Below, one piece after another: positions 21,854-33,957 of a stretch of 64,000 nucleotides of DNA. Under the pieces are notes generated by a model. The model saw nothing but the letters and a program-made list of their open reading frames with translations. It made no database searches and was not told the origin of the DNA. Each line of letters opens with the position of its first letter. The first letter of the stretch is position 1. The position numbers were made by a program, and so were the translations under genes. Source of the DNA: Crotalaria pallida (Eukaryota; Streptophyta; Magnoliopsida; Fabales; Fabaceae); assembly GCA_037953625.1 (NCBI GenBank), contig CM075652.1, positions 13,908,501 to 13,972,500 of the forward strand, given 5' to 3'.

Positions 21854-23107
21854 CAATCCAGATTCCCAGAATCTTTCATATATCTTTTCCTAGTCGTCCA
21901 TAATATCTCTTTACACCATGTATGAATGCATGGACAACCTTTTGTCATAACTTTTAACTTGATATTTTTAAGGGATGTTAATTATCAGAATACTTAATGA
22001 GTTTACAAACTTTAAGCTGTGGTGACTGATTATCAAAACCACTACTCAGTTATTATTAAAATCCCAATGCCTGTAAAATGTAGCTTTGATATTCAGTTAT
22101 CATCATCAGGTAACTGATTATCTAGTTATACAAGAGTAAACACTTTTTCTTCATTCCATCCTTTAGATTTACCAAGTTAATATAATTATTATTAAATTAT
22201 GAATAAGTTATAAGTATTTTAGTTAGATTTGAAATTCCAGTAATTGGATATTATTAAACTTTATTATTTTATTATAGCCATTCTTGGACATCATCTCTTA
22301 CTTTCAATAAATCTCTTTAATAATAGAATGGTTGATAATTGATCATTCATCACAAATAATCAACTATTTACCTTAATCTTTTGGGGATGTCTAAAAATGA
22401 TTTAATATTGTTCAAAGATAATATGATAACCGGTAACACTCGGATCTAACCAGTTAGTAATTTCAAAAAATTACTTCTTTTTCCTTTGGGATTTCATTTC
22501 TAACTTAACCCCTATCTTATCCAAGCCTTAGCTTTATATTCATATTCATCACCGTTTTGCAATGAAAACACAAGGGACTAATTAGAATTTATTGTATTCC
22601 ATGAGAACTTGCTAAGGGAACCAAAATACAAAGATTTAAACACAAATGAATTAATTTTTGTTAATTATGAATGTGATCCTGCTTTTTCATTTCATTTCCT
22701 ATTCTCAAAATTTGTATAGGAAGCAATGAAAACAATAAAAAGTTGTTGACTTTTTTCTATAAAAATATTTGGAAAAAGAAAACATAATGAAAATATAATA
22801 TCACACTTGTAATTAGTAAAAACTATAAGTTAACACAGGGTCATCATAGTTATAATTATCAACATCTTTTTTGAAAATAAAAAACATGAAACGTTTTCGT
22901 AAAGCAAAAAAATCCCAAGTTTCATAAGGAATGATGTATTTGAGATATATAAAGTTTTATATCTTTATTTTTTATAGAATACTTATTTAGTTAAGGTTGT
23001 TTATCTTCAAAAGGTTAAAAAAATTATCTTTAATGATATTTGAATATTTAATGGTATCATAAATACCATTAAATTTTTAAATACTACAATACTATTATCA
23101 TAAATGT
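21854..23107. other. AT-rich intergenic DNA
   Basis: No coding region, RNA gene or complete element is visible. From about 22930 it contains a diverged copy of the repeat unit seen again at 23340-23600 and 29372-29600 (words such as GAGATATATAAAGTTTT and ACTACAATACTATTATCATA). Confidence 0.5.
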
Positions 23108-23123
23108 AAGTTCACACTTTTTT

Positions 23124-23312
23124 TTTACCAACGTGGGGTACGGTTGGTCAAGTGGGAGCTCACTTGGTCCCTTAACCAACTGGTCTCGAATTAGAGCCTT
23201 GGATATGGAGCAATCCCCGCTGGGAGACCCCTACCGTCAGTTGGGTCGGACCGGATGAGTCGGATTCTGGATAAACTAGATTCGGGTACTGGTTGGTGTA
23301 CACCAAAAAAAA
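23124..23312 (+). mobile_element. SINE, tRNA-derived
   Basis: A 189-bp insert is flanked by the perfect 16-bp duplication AAGTTCACACTTTTTT (23108-23123 and 23313-23328). An A box TGGTCAAGTGGG (23145-23156) fits TRGYNNARNNGG fully. A B-box-like GGTCTCGAATTAGAG follows at 23182-23196, and the insert ends in a run of A. These RNA polymerase III signals and the long duplication identify a SINE on the plus strand. The family name is not recognised. A perfect duplication suggests a recent insertion. Confidence 0.88.
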
Positions 23313-25878
23313 AAGTTCACACTTTTTTAAAGGTTGAGGATAAAAATGACTAAGTTTAATAGGAAATTATATATTTTAAATTATTTATATTTTATATTTT
23401 TATTTTTTCAAAAATACGTATTTAGTTAAGAGTGTTTATCCTCAGTTTTAAGGATTGAGGTAAAAAAAATCATTTCTAATGATATTTAAATATTTATATT
23501 ATTTAATGATGTCATAAATGCCATTAAATTTTTCAATACTACAATACTATTATTATAAATGTAAGTTTGCAATTTTTTTAATGATATTAATAAAGTAATG
23601 ACACTACTAGAAAAAACACTTTTAAAATTGGTCGTTTTGGACTTTTAAAATCGGTCGCTGAGAGGATGTGCAAAGTGGTGATGTTAAAAATAACACTTTT
23701 AAAATCGATCGTATGACTGAGTTAAAAAGTTTTTTTTTTAAATTGGTCACAGGTATTGACCGATTTAAAAGCATAAAAACTAGTTCAAGTTTTTTTTTAT
23801 CAAACATTAAATGTGCTTTTTTAAAAGAATCCTAATTATCATATCACTAAACATTAAGTGTGTGCATATGAGCAGTGATTATGACATTAGTTCTCTGTCA
23901 TCTCAAACTGCATTTGAGTAAGCAATTTTCAGCAGTCAAATGACCACTAAAACAAAACAAGGACATCACAAACACTAAAAATAATAATAAATAAGCCTGC
24001 AACATACAAAAACTAATTATAAGATTAACATAACAACACAAATCACATTTCATTATTATCACATAATCAATTAATTGAGCAAAGATACTTATAAATAAGA
24101 CCAAACTTCAAACAAAACCAAAAGAAACTCTAAAAAAAAAAAATTCATCAAATTGGTGTACAGAAATCCGGCAGCAGAAATTAATTGAGTTGGTCAATCT
24201 CTTATATTTTCTCATGAAATAGAATTCATGGATTGAAAGTAGAGAAACATGCGCAAGGCTGTAATCAAAATTTTGAAGCAAGAAAGTGAAAAGAAAAAAG
24301 AAAGTGATTGAAATATGAATAAGAAAAAGGGAAAGAGGGATTGCGATTGAAACTGAGAAGAGGAATATAGGAATTAGAATGAGAGAGAGATGAGGATTAA
24401 TACGAAACCCTAGGTTAATAAGGTGGAGTTCCTCTTGTTCGAATATGGGAACGAAGGTTGAGAAGGAGTGAGTGAGTGAGAACCGAAGGGAGAGGCGCGA
24501 AGAAGAAGAGGGAGTGGGCGCTGGTGTGAGCAATAGAGTGAGGGAGTGAAGAAGAAGAGGGATCGGAGCTGGCGGTTGTGACGCTCTTGGATTAAAATAC
24601 TTTATAAGAAAATATAGTTGAATATATATATATATATAATACGGACTTGATATTATTGGAAAAATAGGGTATAAAATTTTTCCTTTATAATTATACTCAA
24701 ACTAAACATATCCCTTTAAAAATACTTTGAATTCGGCATTGAAATTGTTATCATACTTTTTCTTTTTAAAACACTTGCTATTACCGAATTCGTTTGTTAT
24801 TTATCAGAGTACGCAGAAAGAATATAACTTTAGAAAATAATATAATCACTGGACATTATAAACATAAAACATATACATATATATATATATATATATATAT
24901 GTCATAAGTACCACCATACATCCATCATATCCAAAGTACAGAAACTGATATCCAAGTCCAATGATCCATGTCTCATAGCAAAACATAAACATAAACTGAA
25001 AGCAAAGACCAAAACCCTAAAGCCTCTCAAAAGATATATATACAATATATACATAATCAAAATAAGGACACTCCAGAGCTGGCCATCAAGTCCTCCAAGA
25101 ACGCTCCACCATCACCATGATCTGCTACAGCTGCTACTACGACCCAGACCCACACTACTCACACTATGCCCATACCTAAGGGCCACCCATCCTCCTATCA
25201 GTAATATATATCCTCCTGCTCGACTGGCTCCTCGTCACTCTCACCCTCCACTGGATCCTCCTCTGCCTCATCCAACGGAGTAGGTACCCTACCACTGGGT
25301 ACAGGATCTGCATCGGGTATAGTCCTCTCAGGGTCCGAAGAATCAGGTGAAGGAGTCCCAACACGAACAACTCTAGCAGCAACGGGGTGAGAACGAGTAT
25401 AGGGACGAAAACGAAAAGTATGATAACGACGAACAGGTCGAGCAGGGGGTGGTCCACGATAAGAATAAAAAGGTGGTACGTGCATAGTATAAATAATGGA
25501 ATCCGAAATCGTCGAGGTCGCACTCGGGCTAAGGGGTTGGGATGGTAGAGTGTGACCTCCACCTCTCCCTCAAAAGTAGCTCGATGCTCCTCATACGTCC
25601 ATATCCCGCTAGGGATAGGACGGATCTCGATGCACGCTAGGTAGAAGTGTACCATCACCTACACAGGGCACGGGAGTAAGCATAATATAATCACATAATC
25701 AAACAAGAATAATTCTAACATTCACAAGTATTCAACCACAAGTAAATATGCAAATACATATGAGCACACCCAGTTTAACAAATTGTTAATCTTTATATTA
25801 ATGGCATGATGCATGCTTTCTATCTCACAATCCTGAGGCTTCCAATACTAATCTCGAACGTCCATCCAATACACCAAT

Positions 25879-26091
25879 GTGTTCCCAGAACACTAACATA
25901 CGTTTCCAGAACGTATGGCAAACCATACTTGGAATATAAACAAGCACCACTCCCAGAGTGTGCATCACGTTCCCAGAACGCATCAAAGAAACCATGTCCC
26001 AGACACTGGCCACATTCCCAGAATGTGTCATCAAGTAGGTTGCATCAATTTGGTACTCCCAGAGTACCCTCCTCATGTTCCCAGAACATGA
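25879..26091. repeat. Array of eight short hairpins with a common CCCAG core and different arms
   Basis: Centres at 25886, 25907, 25954, 25974, 26000, 26019, 26060 and 26082. Examples: GTGTTC-CCA-GAACAC, CACTC-CCA-GAGTG, CACATTC-CCA-GAATGTG, GGTACTC-CCA-GAGTACC and TCATGTTC-CCA-GAACATGA. The core is constant, the arms differ from one to the next, but each arm pairs with its own partner. They fall in doublets 21, 20, 19 and 22 bp apart. Confidence 0.93.
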
Positions 26092-26402
26092 CAAATGATC
26101 CTTCCCAACCTATTTCATCACCTATTCACCATGCATGAATGCACACAATGCTTTCTCAATTTTTGGTTGGCTATTTAATTAATATTCCATCCTCGTATTT
26201 AAAAAATATGAAGAATAAGGCATAATCAAAAGTTCCATACTTCCTTCGTAAAATAGCTTAACTTGAGGTTCTATGAATTATTCCATAAGTCACATTTTAG
26301 TATTTAAGGTAATTAGATTAGTATTAAATTGAAAAAGGATAATTAAAATGGCACAAGAAAGCTTAAGTTATAATTCAATTGATTTTTCACTGCTGTCAGA
26401 CT

Positions 26403-27889
26403 CTAACCGGTTACAACAGATCCTGCAGCAAAACCAGAAATCCTTTAATACTTGATACCATTTTTAATTCCCAATCCAATCTAATACTCAAAACAGATTA
26501 GGGATAATTCAAATACCTTAAATTAAGCTTGTTTATTTCAGAGAACATCTTCCATTTTGAAGCAACAACTCATGGCTTAATTCAACTCTTAAAAATTGTT
26601 AAGACTCTAAGTCTTAAAGCTCATTAATCCTTTCCTTAATTCCATTCACTTTTATTTTTATTTATAAACAGGGTAGTTTATAGCAAAATAAGATTGGAAT
26701 AATTAACTGAAAATGATGGAAATTGATTCATTAAAATGCAGAATTTATTTTTCATATATGTCAGGTTCTAACCGGTTACGCAACAGTCCTAACCGGTTAA
26801 AACATGCAGAACAGAACACTGATTTGGGATTTTGCATGCCATTTTCAATTTTATTCATTTCCAATCCATTCCAACTATAAACCGAGCTTTAATTTCATAA
26901 GGTAGACATGTTCCAACACATGATTACATCCAACACTCATGCATTTCAAATACACATATCAAATTGCATGAAAAAGGCATAAATGACAACTTAGCATACC
27001 AAATTCAGGTATACTGAAATTTAACACCAAATTGTCATACATTCAGCTTGCATGCATCCATTGAAACTTGCTCTAAGTCCTGAAACAAGTTAAATTGGTC
27101 TCCAAGCCTTTGACCTCTAAAATCTATGCCTTTTATGAGTCTCATGGTGACTCATACCTAAATTCCTACTCATTATTCTCATTCTAGTGATTAATTAGCT
27201 TCTCCCTTACCTTAGAGTCGTGCTTGATGAGTATCAACATAGGGACAGCAAGATCAACATAGAGAAACCCCAAATTCACAAGCTCTGCTCTCATGCATGA
27301 CAGTTTTGGTAAGGTTCAAAAATCATAGATTTTGACACATGAAAAGGAGAAACAAATTGGGGAAAATGGTTAGATTGTGTTCTAGGTAACATGCACGAAC
27401 TATAGAAACAAAACTGGGACTCAAAGAGTGCATGTACTCACCAAAATCAGACCTCAAAGTGAGCTTCACGAATGTGATTCTGGTTCCTTGACAGAAAAAA
27501 ACCTTCACTTCACAGCTTGATTTCTCCTTGCTCCCTCACTCTCAACTCACAATCTATATATCAATGCAAAGCTTAAAGATGAAGCTTTGCAATGGTGTAT
27601 TGCTTACAACCTAACTCTACACACTCACAGAGAATCGAAGGAACGAAATTGCTGCTTCAGAACAGAGGATCACACCAACACTTGAAGGAAAATCAGCCAA
27701 ATTCCACCAAAATCATGGGTATTTATAAGCAATCCATGGTTACATGCAGAGTGACGCGTGTCTCCCACCATGCACGAGAGGTATTCGTGGCGATTAACGA
27801 AGATTAATGGGTGATTACTCATCAAAACACACTAACCCTAATTCTGGGTTCATCGTCTAACCGGTTATAGGGCACATCTAACCGGTTAG
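26403..27889. repeat. Five CTAACCGGTTAN palindromes in the solo LTR
   Basis: Starts at 26403, 26768, 26789, 27857 and 27878. Two doublets are exactly 21 bp apart (26768/26789 and 27857/27878). The ten central bases TAACCGGTTA are perfect in all five. Confidence 0.93.
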
Positions 27890-28672
27890 ATGCTGTGTAA
27901 AATTCAAAAATTCAGTTTTTAATTCTTTTCCCTCCAAAAACCTTTCTAATATTATTATTAAGTCCTACTTCAAGGATTAAACTACAAATATTATATTTTC
28001 ACATAATTTACTAATTAAAAAAATATTTATTAACTAAACACACATTATTTATATAATTAATCAATTAGAAGAAAACCTTATAATTTGGAAAATAAACTTT
28101 TATTATTAATATAAATATACAAGGGACAAAATTAGGGGTGTTACAGCGGTCCTGGTGGCGGTCTAAAGGGAGAGGCACGAAAAAGAAGAAGGAGAAGATG
28201 TGTGAGAGAGACTAAAGATGAGGAAGAATTGAGAGACCGAAGGGGTTAATTTGGGTTATTAGGTTTTAGGGGGAACTTTCTAACTCGGTCGTTAACCTTG
28301 ACCGATTTTAAGTCCCCCTTTCTAACTCGGTCTTTTTTTGACCGATTTTAAAAAGTCAAAAAATTAAAAAAATTAATAAATAAATAAACACTTTCTAACT
28401 CGGCTGACCAAACGACCGAGTTAGAAAGTACTTTCTAACCCGGTCGTTTTTTGACCGATTTTAAAAGATAAAAAATTAAAAATTTTAAAAAAGAAGCACT
28501 TTCTAACTCAACTCAAGTAACAACCAAGTTAGAAAGTACTTTCTAGCGACCGATTTTAAAAGTGAGAATTTATTTACAAAATTGCGACCGCTTTTTTTAA
28601 AAAAAAAATCGACTTTACAACGACCGATTTTAAAACCCCGATTTTAAAACCATTTTTTTTCTACTAGTGTGA

Positions 28673-30300
28673 TTTTAAATAGCATTTTCATAAAATTTAA
28701 TACTGCTATATTTTAATTCTGATAAAATTTCCTTTATTTTATTGTATTCGGTTACATTTAACATGTATTGTATAGCGTCAAACATGTTGAAAAAACTCAA
28801 TTTTTTTTAATTTCAATCATTTTAGAATTTTTTGCTTAATTTTTTTATGAAGTAATTATCTAAGGTGTATATTCCATCCATTCTAATTTATCTGTCATTT
28901 TAGTATTTTTAACTTATTCCAAATTATTTGTTGTTTTAGAAATTCGGTTGTGCATTAATTAATTTTTTTAAACTTTAACTTTGTTTTTAAACATTTTGAA
29001 ATGTTTGATAATTAATGTAATGTAAGGATAATAATATTTGTAAAGTTACTTTAATTTATACATTTCTTAACAATTTGAAGCATTAAATGACTTTCTTAAT
29101 CCATGTAAAACTTCCAACACGACAAATAAATTTAAATAGAAGAAGTAGTATTAATCAATGGGACCTAAACACACGACGTTACACATTTTACGTGTCAAAC
29201 TTTTATATTCTTACAATTTTTTTCTTCTTAATATTTCTTTTACAACTTATTTTACATTTTATGACTTTTCTTTTGTTTACAACACACAAATCACCTTATC
29301 AAAGCATTTGTACGTTTAGATTTTAGTTTGAGGTGACACATGGCCACCTTTTCTACATTTTGCCATGTAAATGATGTATCTGAGATATATAAAGTTTTGT
29401 ATCTTTATTTTTTTAAAAATACTTATTTAGTTAAGGGTGTTTATTAATTCTCAATTCTAAGGAACAAGGTTAAATAAAATTTATTTTTAATGATATTTAA
29501 ATATTTAATGGTATCATAATTGTCATTAAATTTTTAAAAACTACAAGAATATTATCATAAATATAAGTTCGCAATTTTTTAATTATATTAATAATATAGT
29601 GATTTTAAATAGTAATTTCATAAAATTTAATACTACTATATTTTAATTCTCATAAAAATATTTATTTATTTCCTTTATTTAATGCAATTACATTCAACAC
29701 ACATTGTATACCGTCAAACGTACATGTTGAAAAAACGAATAATTTTTTTTTTCAATTTCTAACATTTTTAAAATGTTTTATTGAGTTTTTATAAATTATT
29801 TATCTTAGGTGTATACTTCATCCGTTCTAATTTATGTATTGTTTTAGCATTATCAACTTATTCAAAATTATTTATCGCTTTAGAAATTCGTTGATGTATT
29901 AAATATATTTTTTCAACTTTAAATCTATTTTTAAATATTTTGAAATATGTGATAATTAATGTAATGTAAAGATAATAATATAGTAAAGTTTCTTTATACT
30001 TTTCTTAAAATTTAAAGCACTACATAACTTTTTTAATCCATGTAAAACTCCCAAAACAACAAATAAATTGGAAAACGAAAGAAATAGTATTAATCAATGT
30101 GGACATAATTACATAATGTATAAACTTTTATATTCTTACAATTTTTTCTTAACATTTTACTTACATCTTATTTTACATTTTTATGATTTTTCTTCTGTTC
30201 ACAACACACAAATCACCTTATCAAAAGATTTGTTGTGTCTTTAGTTTGTGGTGCCACATGGCATCCTTTGCTACATTTCGCCATGCAAATGACCAAAGTT
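28673..30300. repeat. Tandem segmental duplication, unit about 930 bp, upstream of the F-box gene
   Basis: The sequence 28670-29370 (continuing 23340-23601 on the other side of the CACTA) is repeated in diverged form at about 29590-30300. Matching words include TGATTTTAAATAG (28670/29600), ATAATTAATGTAATGTAA and ACAACACACAAATCACC. Both copies end with a CACATGGC...GCCATG stretch. No ORF in it is supported; it is AT-rich and non-coding. Confidence 0.75.
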
Positions 30301-30316
30301 GACAAAGGACCAGTGG

Positions 30317-30326
30317 TATATATATT
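30317..30326 (+). promoter_or_regulatory. Probable TATA box of the F-box gene
   Basis: TATATATATT lies about 65 bp upstream of the ATG at 30391, immediately after the end of the duplicated unit. Position only; no transcript evidence. Confidence 0.45.
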
Positions 30327-30390
30327 TTGGCTTCGTTAATGTCTAGCTATCAAACTACATTTATCATTTTAGAGTATTATAGTGATCGCC

Positions 30391-32097
30391 ATGGACAACA
30401 ACCAATTAAGGATTCCCAACAACAACATTGATAGGTAAGAAAATTAGACCTTGTCTCTATTTTTTCAAATGATCATATATCTTTCATATATTTAGTTTTT
30501 ATGATTGCAAATAGAGAATAGAAATCCGCTCTTGATTATTGTTCTATATATAAAATGTCACTCCGTCATTGTATCAGCACTTAATTATTTTTTTTTAATA
30601 AATATATGCTACTGTTACAGTTGATTTGTTCTCTGATCTCTTGTTTTGTTTAGTAATAAGTAAGCTTATAGTGATATATTTATCTATTTTGTTATAGGCC
30701 AGATGGAGGGGAATTGAAGATGAAGATGCCAAGAGAAGGTAAAATGAAGAAAAGACGTGGGAAAAACAAAAGGAGTAGAAAAGGTGATGAGAAGAAGGAC
30801 AGATTGAGTGATTTGCCTGATTTCATTCCGATGCTTATAATGGAATTTATGCATATCAAAGAAGCTGTTCAAACCTGTGTCCTGTCTAAACGTTGGAAGG
30901 ATCTTTGGAAAAGCCTTACCAATCTTAGATTGTATTTCTCTTATGACTCAATCTCGTACTTTAGAAGGAGTTATATGTTCACCAGATTTGTGTCTGAGAT
31001 TATGTCTTCTCGCGATCCCTCCCTTCCCCTTAATAGCCTTGATTTTAGGCACATTGGCCGTCCTAAAACCGCTCTCTTGCAGGTCATGAAATCTGCTGCT
31101 ATGCACAACCTCCAGCAACTCGCAATCTTTATCGAGTTCTCAGATCTCAAAAATAATTTTAATTTGCCCAGTTCCATTTTTTCTTCTCCTTCCTTGACAT
31201 GTCTTAAGATTAGCTTTAGGATTCACTCAAATAATAAGATAATTTTTCCTAAATCTTTCAACATGCCTGCATTGACAACTTTACAACTTGAGTATCCAAC
31301 TTTTGTTACACGTGACAATGGATGTGTTGATCCATTTTCACTTTGTAAAAAGTTGAATTCTTTGCTCATTTTCTGTTTCTATTTACAAGATAGTGATGAT
31401 GCACAATCACTATGCATAAATTGTTGTAACCTTACCAGCTTAAGCATAGGTAGTTCCTGCCGATTTGATTCAGAAGCTCACAGTTACAAAATTGAGCTTT
31501 GTACACCCAAACTAACTTCTGTCAACATCATAGAGAGGTTTCCTAATCACAAACTCTCTTCAACATGCAATCTTCCATTTTTGGAAGAAGTAAATATGGT
31601 TGATATCATTTGTTTTAGAGGTTTTATACAGAAAGGCATCATCCTAACTAATTGGTTGCGGGTGCTTGCCAATGCAAAGCTAATCTCGATCTCATTGGAC
31701 ACCCTTAAAATGCTTGAGGTAATAATAAGTTACTTTAGTATGTTTTAATTTATTTTTAGTGTTAAATTTTTTTTTCATATTGCTCATCATGAGATGTATG
31801 CATCCTTATATTGTCTAAAATATTTGAAAATAAATAATCATTCAGTGACCTTTTAGATTATATATCCATTAAAGTGTGTCTCTAATAATTCACTCCAATT
31901 ATATATGCACATAGGCACTCTCTGGTGATCCTGATTCAGTGAGAATTCACCAACCTCCGTGCTTTGTTAGATTAAAATCATTGACTGTGAGGACGCGAGT
32001 ATCTCAAATATTGTCTGTTGAGGAGTTAAAAAGGAAAGTGGATTACTTACTTCAAAAATCTCCAAAGGCCAAAGGTGAATTGATGTCAGATTGCTGA
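30391..32097 (+). CDS. F-box/LRR protein, FBD-like, three exons
   Basis: Exon 1 is 30391-30434 (donor GTAAGA), exon 2 is 30698-31718 (acceptor TATAG, donor GTAATA) and exon 3 is 31915-32097 (acceptor CACATAG, stop TGA). All phases agree and give 415 residues. A basic lysine-rich N-terminus is followed by an F-box (LSDLPDFIPMLIMEFM, about residues 51-66, then TCVLSKRWKDLWKSL). LRR-like strands follow (SPSLTCLKISF, MPALTTLQLEY, CCNLTSLSIG). The end (CFVRLKSLTV ... EELKRKVDYLLQKSP) resembles the FBD tail. Known role of the family: substrate receptor in SCF ubiquitin ligases, binding SKP1 through the F-box. The 3' UTR appears to contain one more intron (32125-32283). Such genes are numerous and fast-evolving in legumes; the substrate is unknown. 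Confidence 0.82.
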
Positions 32098-32777
32098 AAG
32101 TTATATGGGCTCTTGGTTCTTAAGGTAAAGTTTATAAATTATTCAAAAAAAATTGTTTATTTTATTTATTTTTTTGGTGCGAGTTTATTTATTCTATTTC
32201 TCCCTATCTCATTATACGTTTTTTATTTATATTATTTGGTTTTAATATATTAAACAATTTATGTTTTGTAAACTATTTTGCAGGTAACAATGCGTGGAAA
32301 GCTTGAAGTTTCTTCCAGGTAGCCAAGTGTCAAAATGAAGTTATGTTTGCAGCCTAATCATGGAGGTTCTTTGTGGGTTGTGGTTATAATTTTTTGCTTT
32401 TGAAGTTCAAACAATTAGTAGTTCCCTAGTTTATATATTTTGTTCGTGTGCGCGTTGTATATTGGCGGGCAAATTATGTATTGCTGATCCTGTATGTTGT
32501 CAATGCCATAGTTATATTTGGGTTGGTATTTTAAGTTGGTGACTTTGTTTCTTGATATTTGTGTTGTGATATGATCCACAAATAGTATGTGTTGCACATT
32601 GTTTTAACCTGATAGGTAATCTATGATGTAAACAAAATTGAAAGATTTAAATAGAAGGTAAATTATTATGAAGCTTAACTAGAGTACATAACAATCTGTG
32701 GCAAACCATATAAATAGATTTATTGTCTTGGAAAAAACGTAAAATTAAATTTAAATAACTTTTTGTCCAAAGATTCA
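32098..32777. other. F-box gene 3' UTR and AT-rich flank
   Basis: A likely 3'-UTR intron spans 32125-32283 (donor AAG/GTAAAG, acceptor TTTTGCAG). After about 32640 the sequence is AT-rich without features. Confidence 0.45.
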
Positions 32778-32794
32778 TATAATATGTGTATGTT

Positions 32795-33213
32795 TTTTTT
32801 TTTTTGATAAGCCAAAGTATATTATTAAGAGAGTACTAGAGGTACTCTAACCCCACAATACAATAGAAGTTTATGTATTCAAAATACATGTTGATGGAGT
32901 ATTACACCAATCAGAAAAAGAAGAATTTATCTTTCCTAAATTTGTAACCAAATCCAGGAGCGAACCTTCATCATGTCCATCAACCCAACAGCATCAAAAT
33001 GTCCTTCTCTAAAAATCACTAAGTTTCTCTGTAACCACACCGACCATAAGAAGACATGCCACAACAGTATACCGATAGCCTGCTTACGCCACCGCTTATA
33101 ATAATTATAGAAAGCATTATAAGCACCCAACAAAGAAGAAGGGACTTGGATAGGTAGTTTAATCCAACACAGAAAACGCTGCCAATGATGTTGTATAATA
33201 CTACGGTCAAGAA
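32795..33213 (-). mobile_element. 5'-truncated LINE (419 bp)
   Basis: Flanked by the perfect 17-bp duplication ATATAATATGTGTATGT (32778-32794 and 33214-33230). On the minus strand it reads through a C-terminal LINE reverse-transcriptase segment (LLWHVFLWSVWLQRNLVIF, then VRSWIW) and ends CTTATC plus poly(A). Only the 3' tip of the element was inserted. A perfect duplication means it is relatively young. Confidence 0.92.
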
Positions 33214-33230
33214 ATATAATATGTGTATGT

Positions 33231-33946
33231 AATTAGGATTTTGTAACAATAAGGTTTAATATAATATCTTCCTTCGCCGTAACAATATGTACAAGAATAA
33301 AGATTTATGATTGAGTGAGTCAGAATATAAAAACACATTATTCCATATATGATTTTTGATGTACTTATTACTAGAGTCGGATGTTATAAAATATGCGATA
33401 ATGGATAATTGAATGCTATATTGAGAGTATATTAAAATTCAATCTTTTGGTATATTGAGTTTATGTAAAATATTTGGTAGTGTATGAAATAGAGTAGAAA
33501 GAAGCAAGATTGCTCACATGTACATTAGCAACTTTTGTTTTAATGAAATTTGCTTTTAAGTGTCATGCATAATATGACATGTTAAATTAAGGGGGTGGTC
33601 AGGTATGTAATTCACGTATATTTAAGATTTAATAATTCCATTGCTTTGAAGGTTCTAAATATTCTTCAAAAAAGAACACCTGCCATGTGCAACAAAAGCT
33701 AGGTTTTATGTCGAAAGAAACAATTTAGTTTGCTAGTATAGTTTCTAGCATTAAAAGGGAACTTCATCCATTTTAGACGTATGAAGGAGAAACATCTTGC
33801 TTTGGAGTTGAAGTTATTATCTTTGGGATTTTCATCCATTCAAAAGAAAAAACAAAAACTTTTTCTTTGGGATGTTCTTATCACTTTTATTTTTTGAGCA
33901 TTCTTTGATATTCCCTTTTGAATATTTTGATTTTATATCCTCTTTC
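33231..33946. other. AT-rich intergenic DNA between two LINEs
   Basis: Nothing coding is visible; low-complexity AT-rich sequence. Confidence 0.4.
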
Positions 33947-33957
33947 TCATTATCTTT

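Larger units (their letters stand above)
24577..28145 (-). mobile_element. Solo LTR, 3.57 kb, probably Tekay-type Ty3/gypsy
   Basis: The insert reads TGTGACGCTC ... GGGGTGTTACA on the plus strand, flanked by GCGGT duplications (24572-24576 and 28146-28150). On the minus strand it starts TGTAACACCCC, like the Tekay-like LTR at 47930, so minus is the likely orientation. No second copy, primer site or pol is present, so recombination between two LTRs probably removed the interior. It holds an array of eight hairpins (25879-26091) and five CTAACCGGTTA palindromes. Overlapping minus-strand open frames at 25176-25658 and 25198-25485 (Pro/Arg-rich with an acidic end) are not supported as genes. Confidence 0.85.
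23602..28669. mobile_element. Non-autonomous CACTA transposon, interrupted by a solo LTR
   Basis: The left end is CACTACTAGAAAAAA and the right end TTTTTTCTACTAGTG, its inverted partner with one mismatch. The 3-bp duplication is TGA (23599-23601 and 28670-28672). Subterminal repeats of the type TTTTAAAATCGGTCG / CGACCGATTTTAAAA are dense at both ends, as expected for CACTA elements. Without the inserted LTR it is about 1.5 kb and has no transposase, so it would need a helper. A paralogous empty site at 29600-29602 confirms the insertion point. Confidence 0.92.

Noticed and set aside
23182..23196. B-box-like sequence as a tRNA gene
   Set aside because: No cloverleaf can be formed; A box, B box, A-run and a 16-bp target duplication identify a SINE.
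24108..24533. 141-residue minus-strand ORF inside the CACTA element
   Set aside because: Low-complexity Phe/Leu/Ser-rich translation of a GA-rich stretch; no domain.
25176..25658. Overlapping minus-strand ORFs in the solo LTR
   Set aside because: They overlap in two frames with low-complexity Pro/Arg/Glu content; no comparison available to show conservation.
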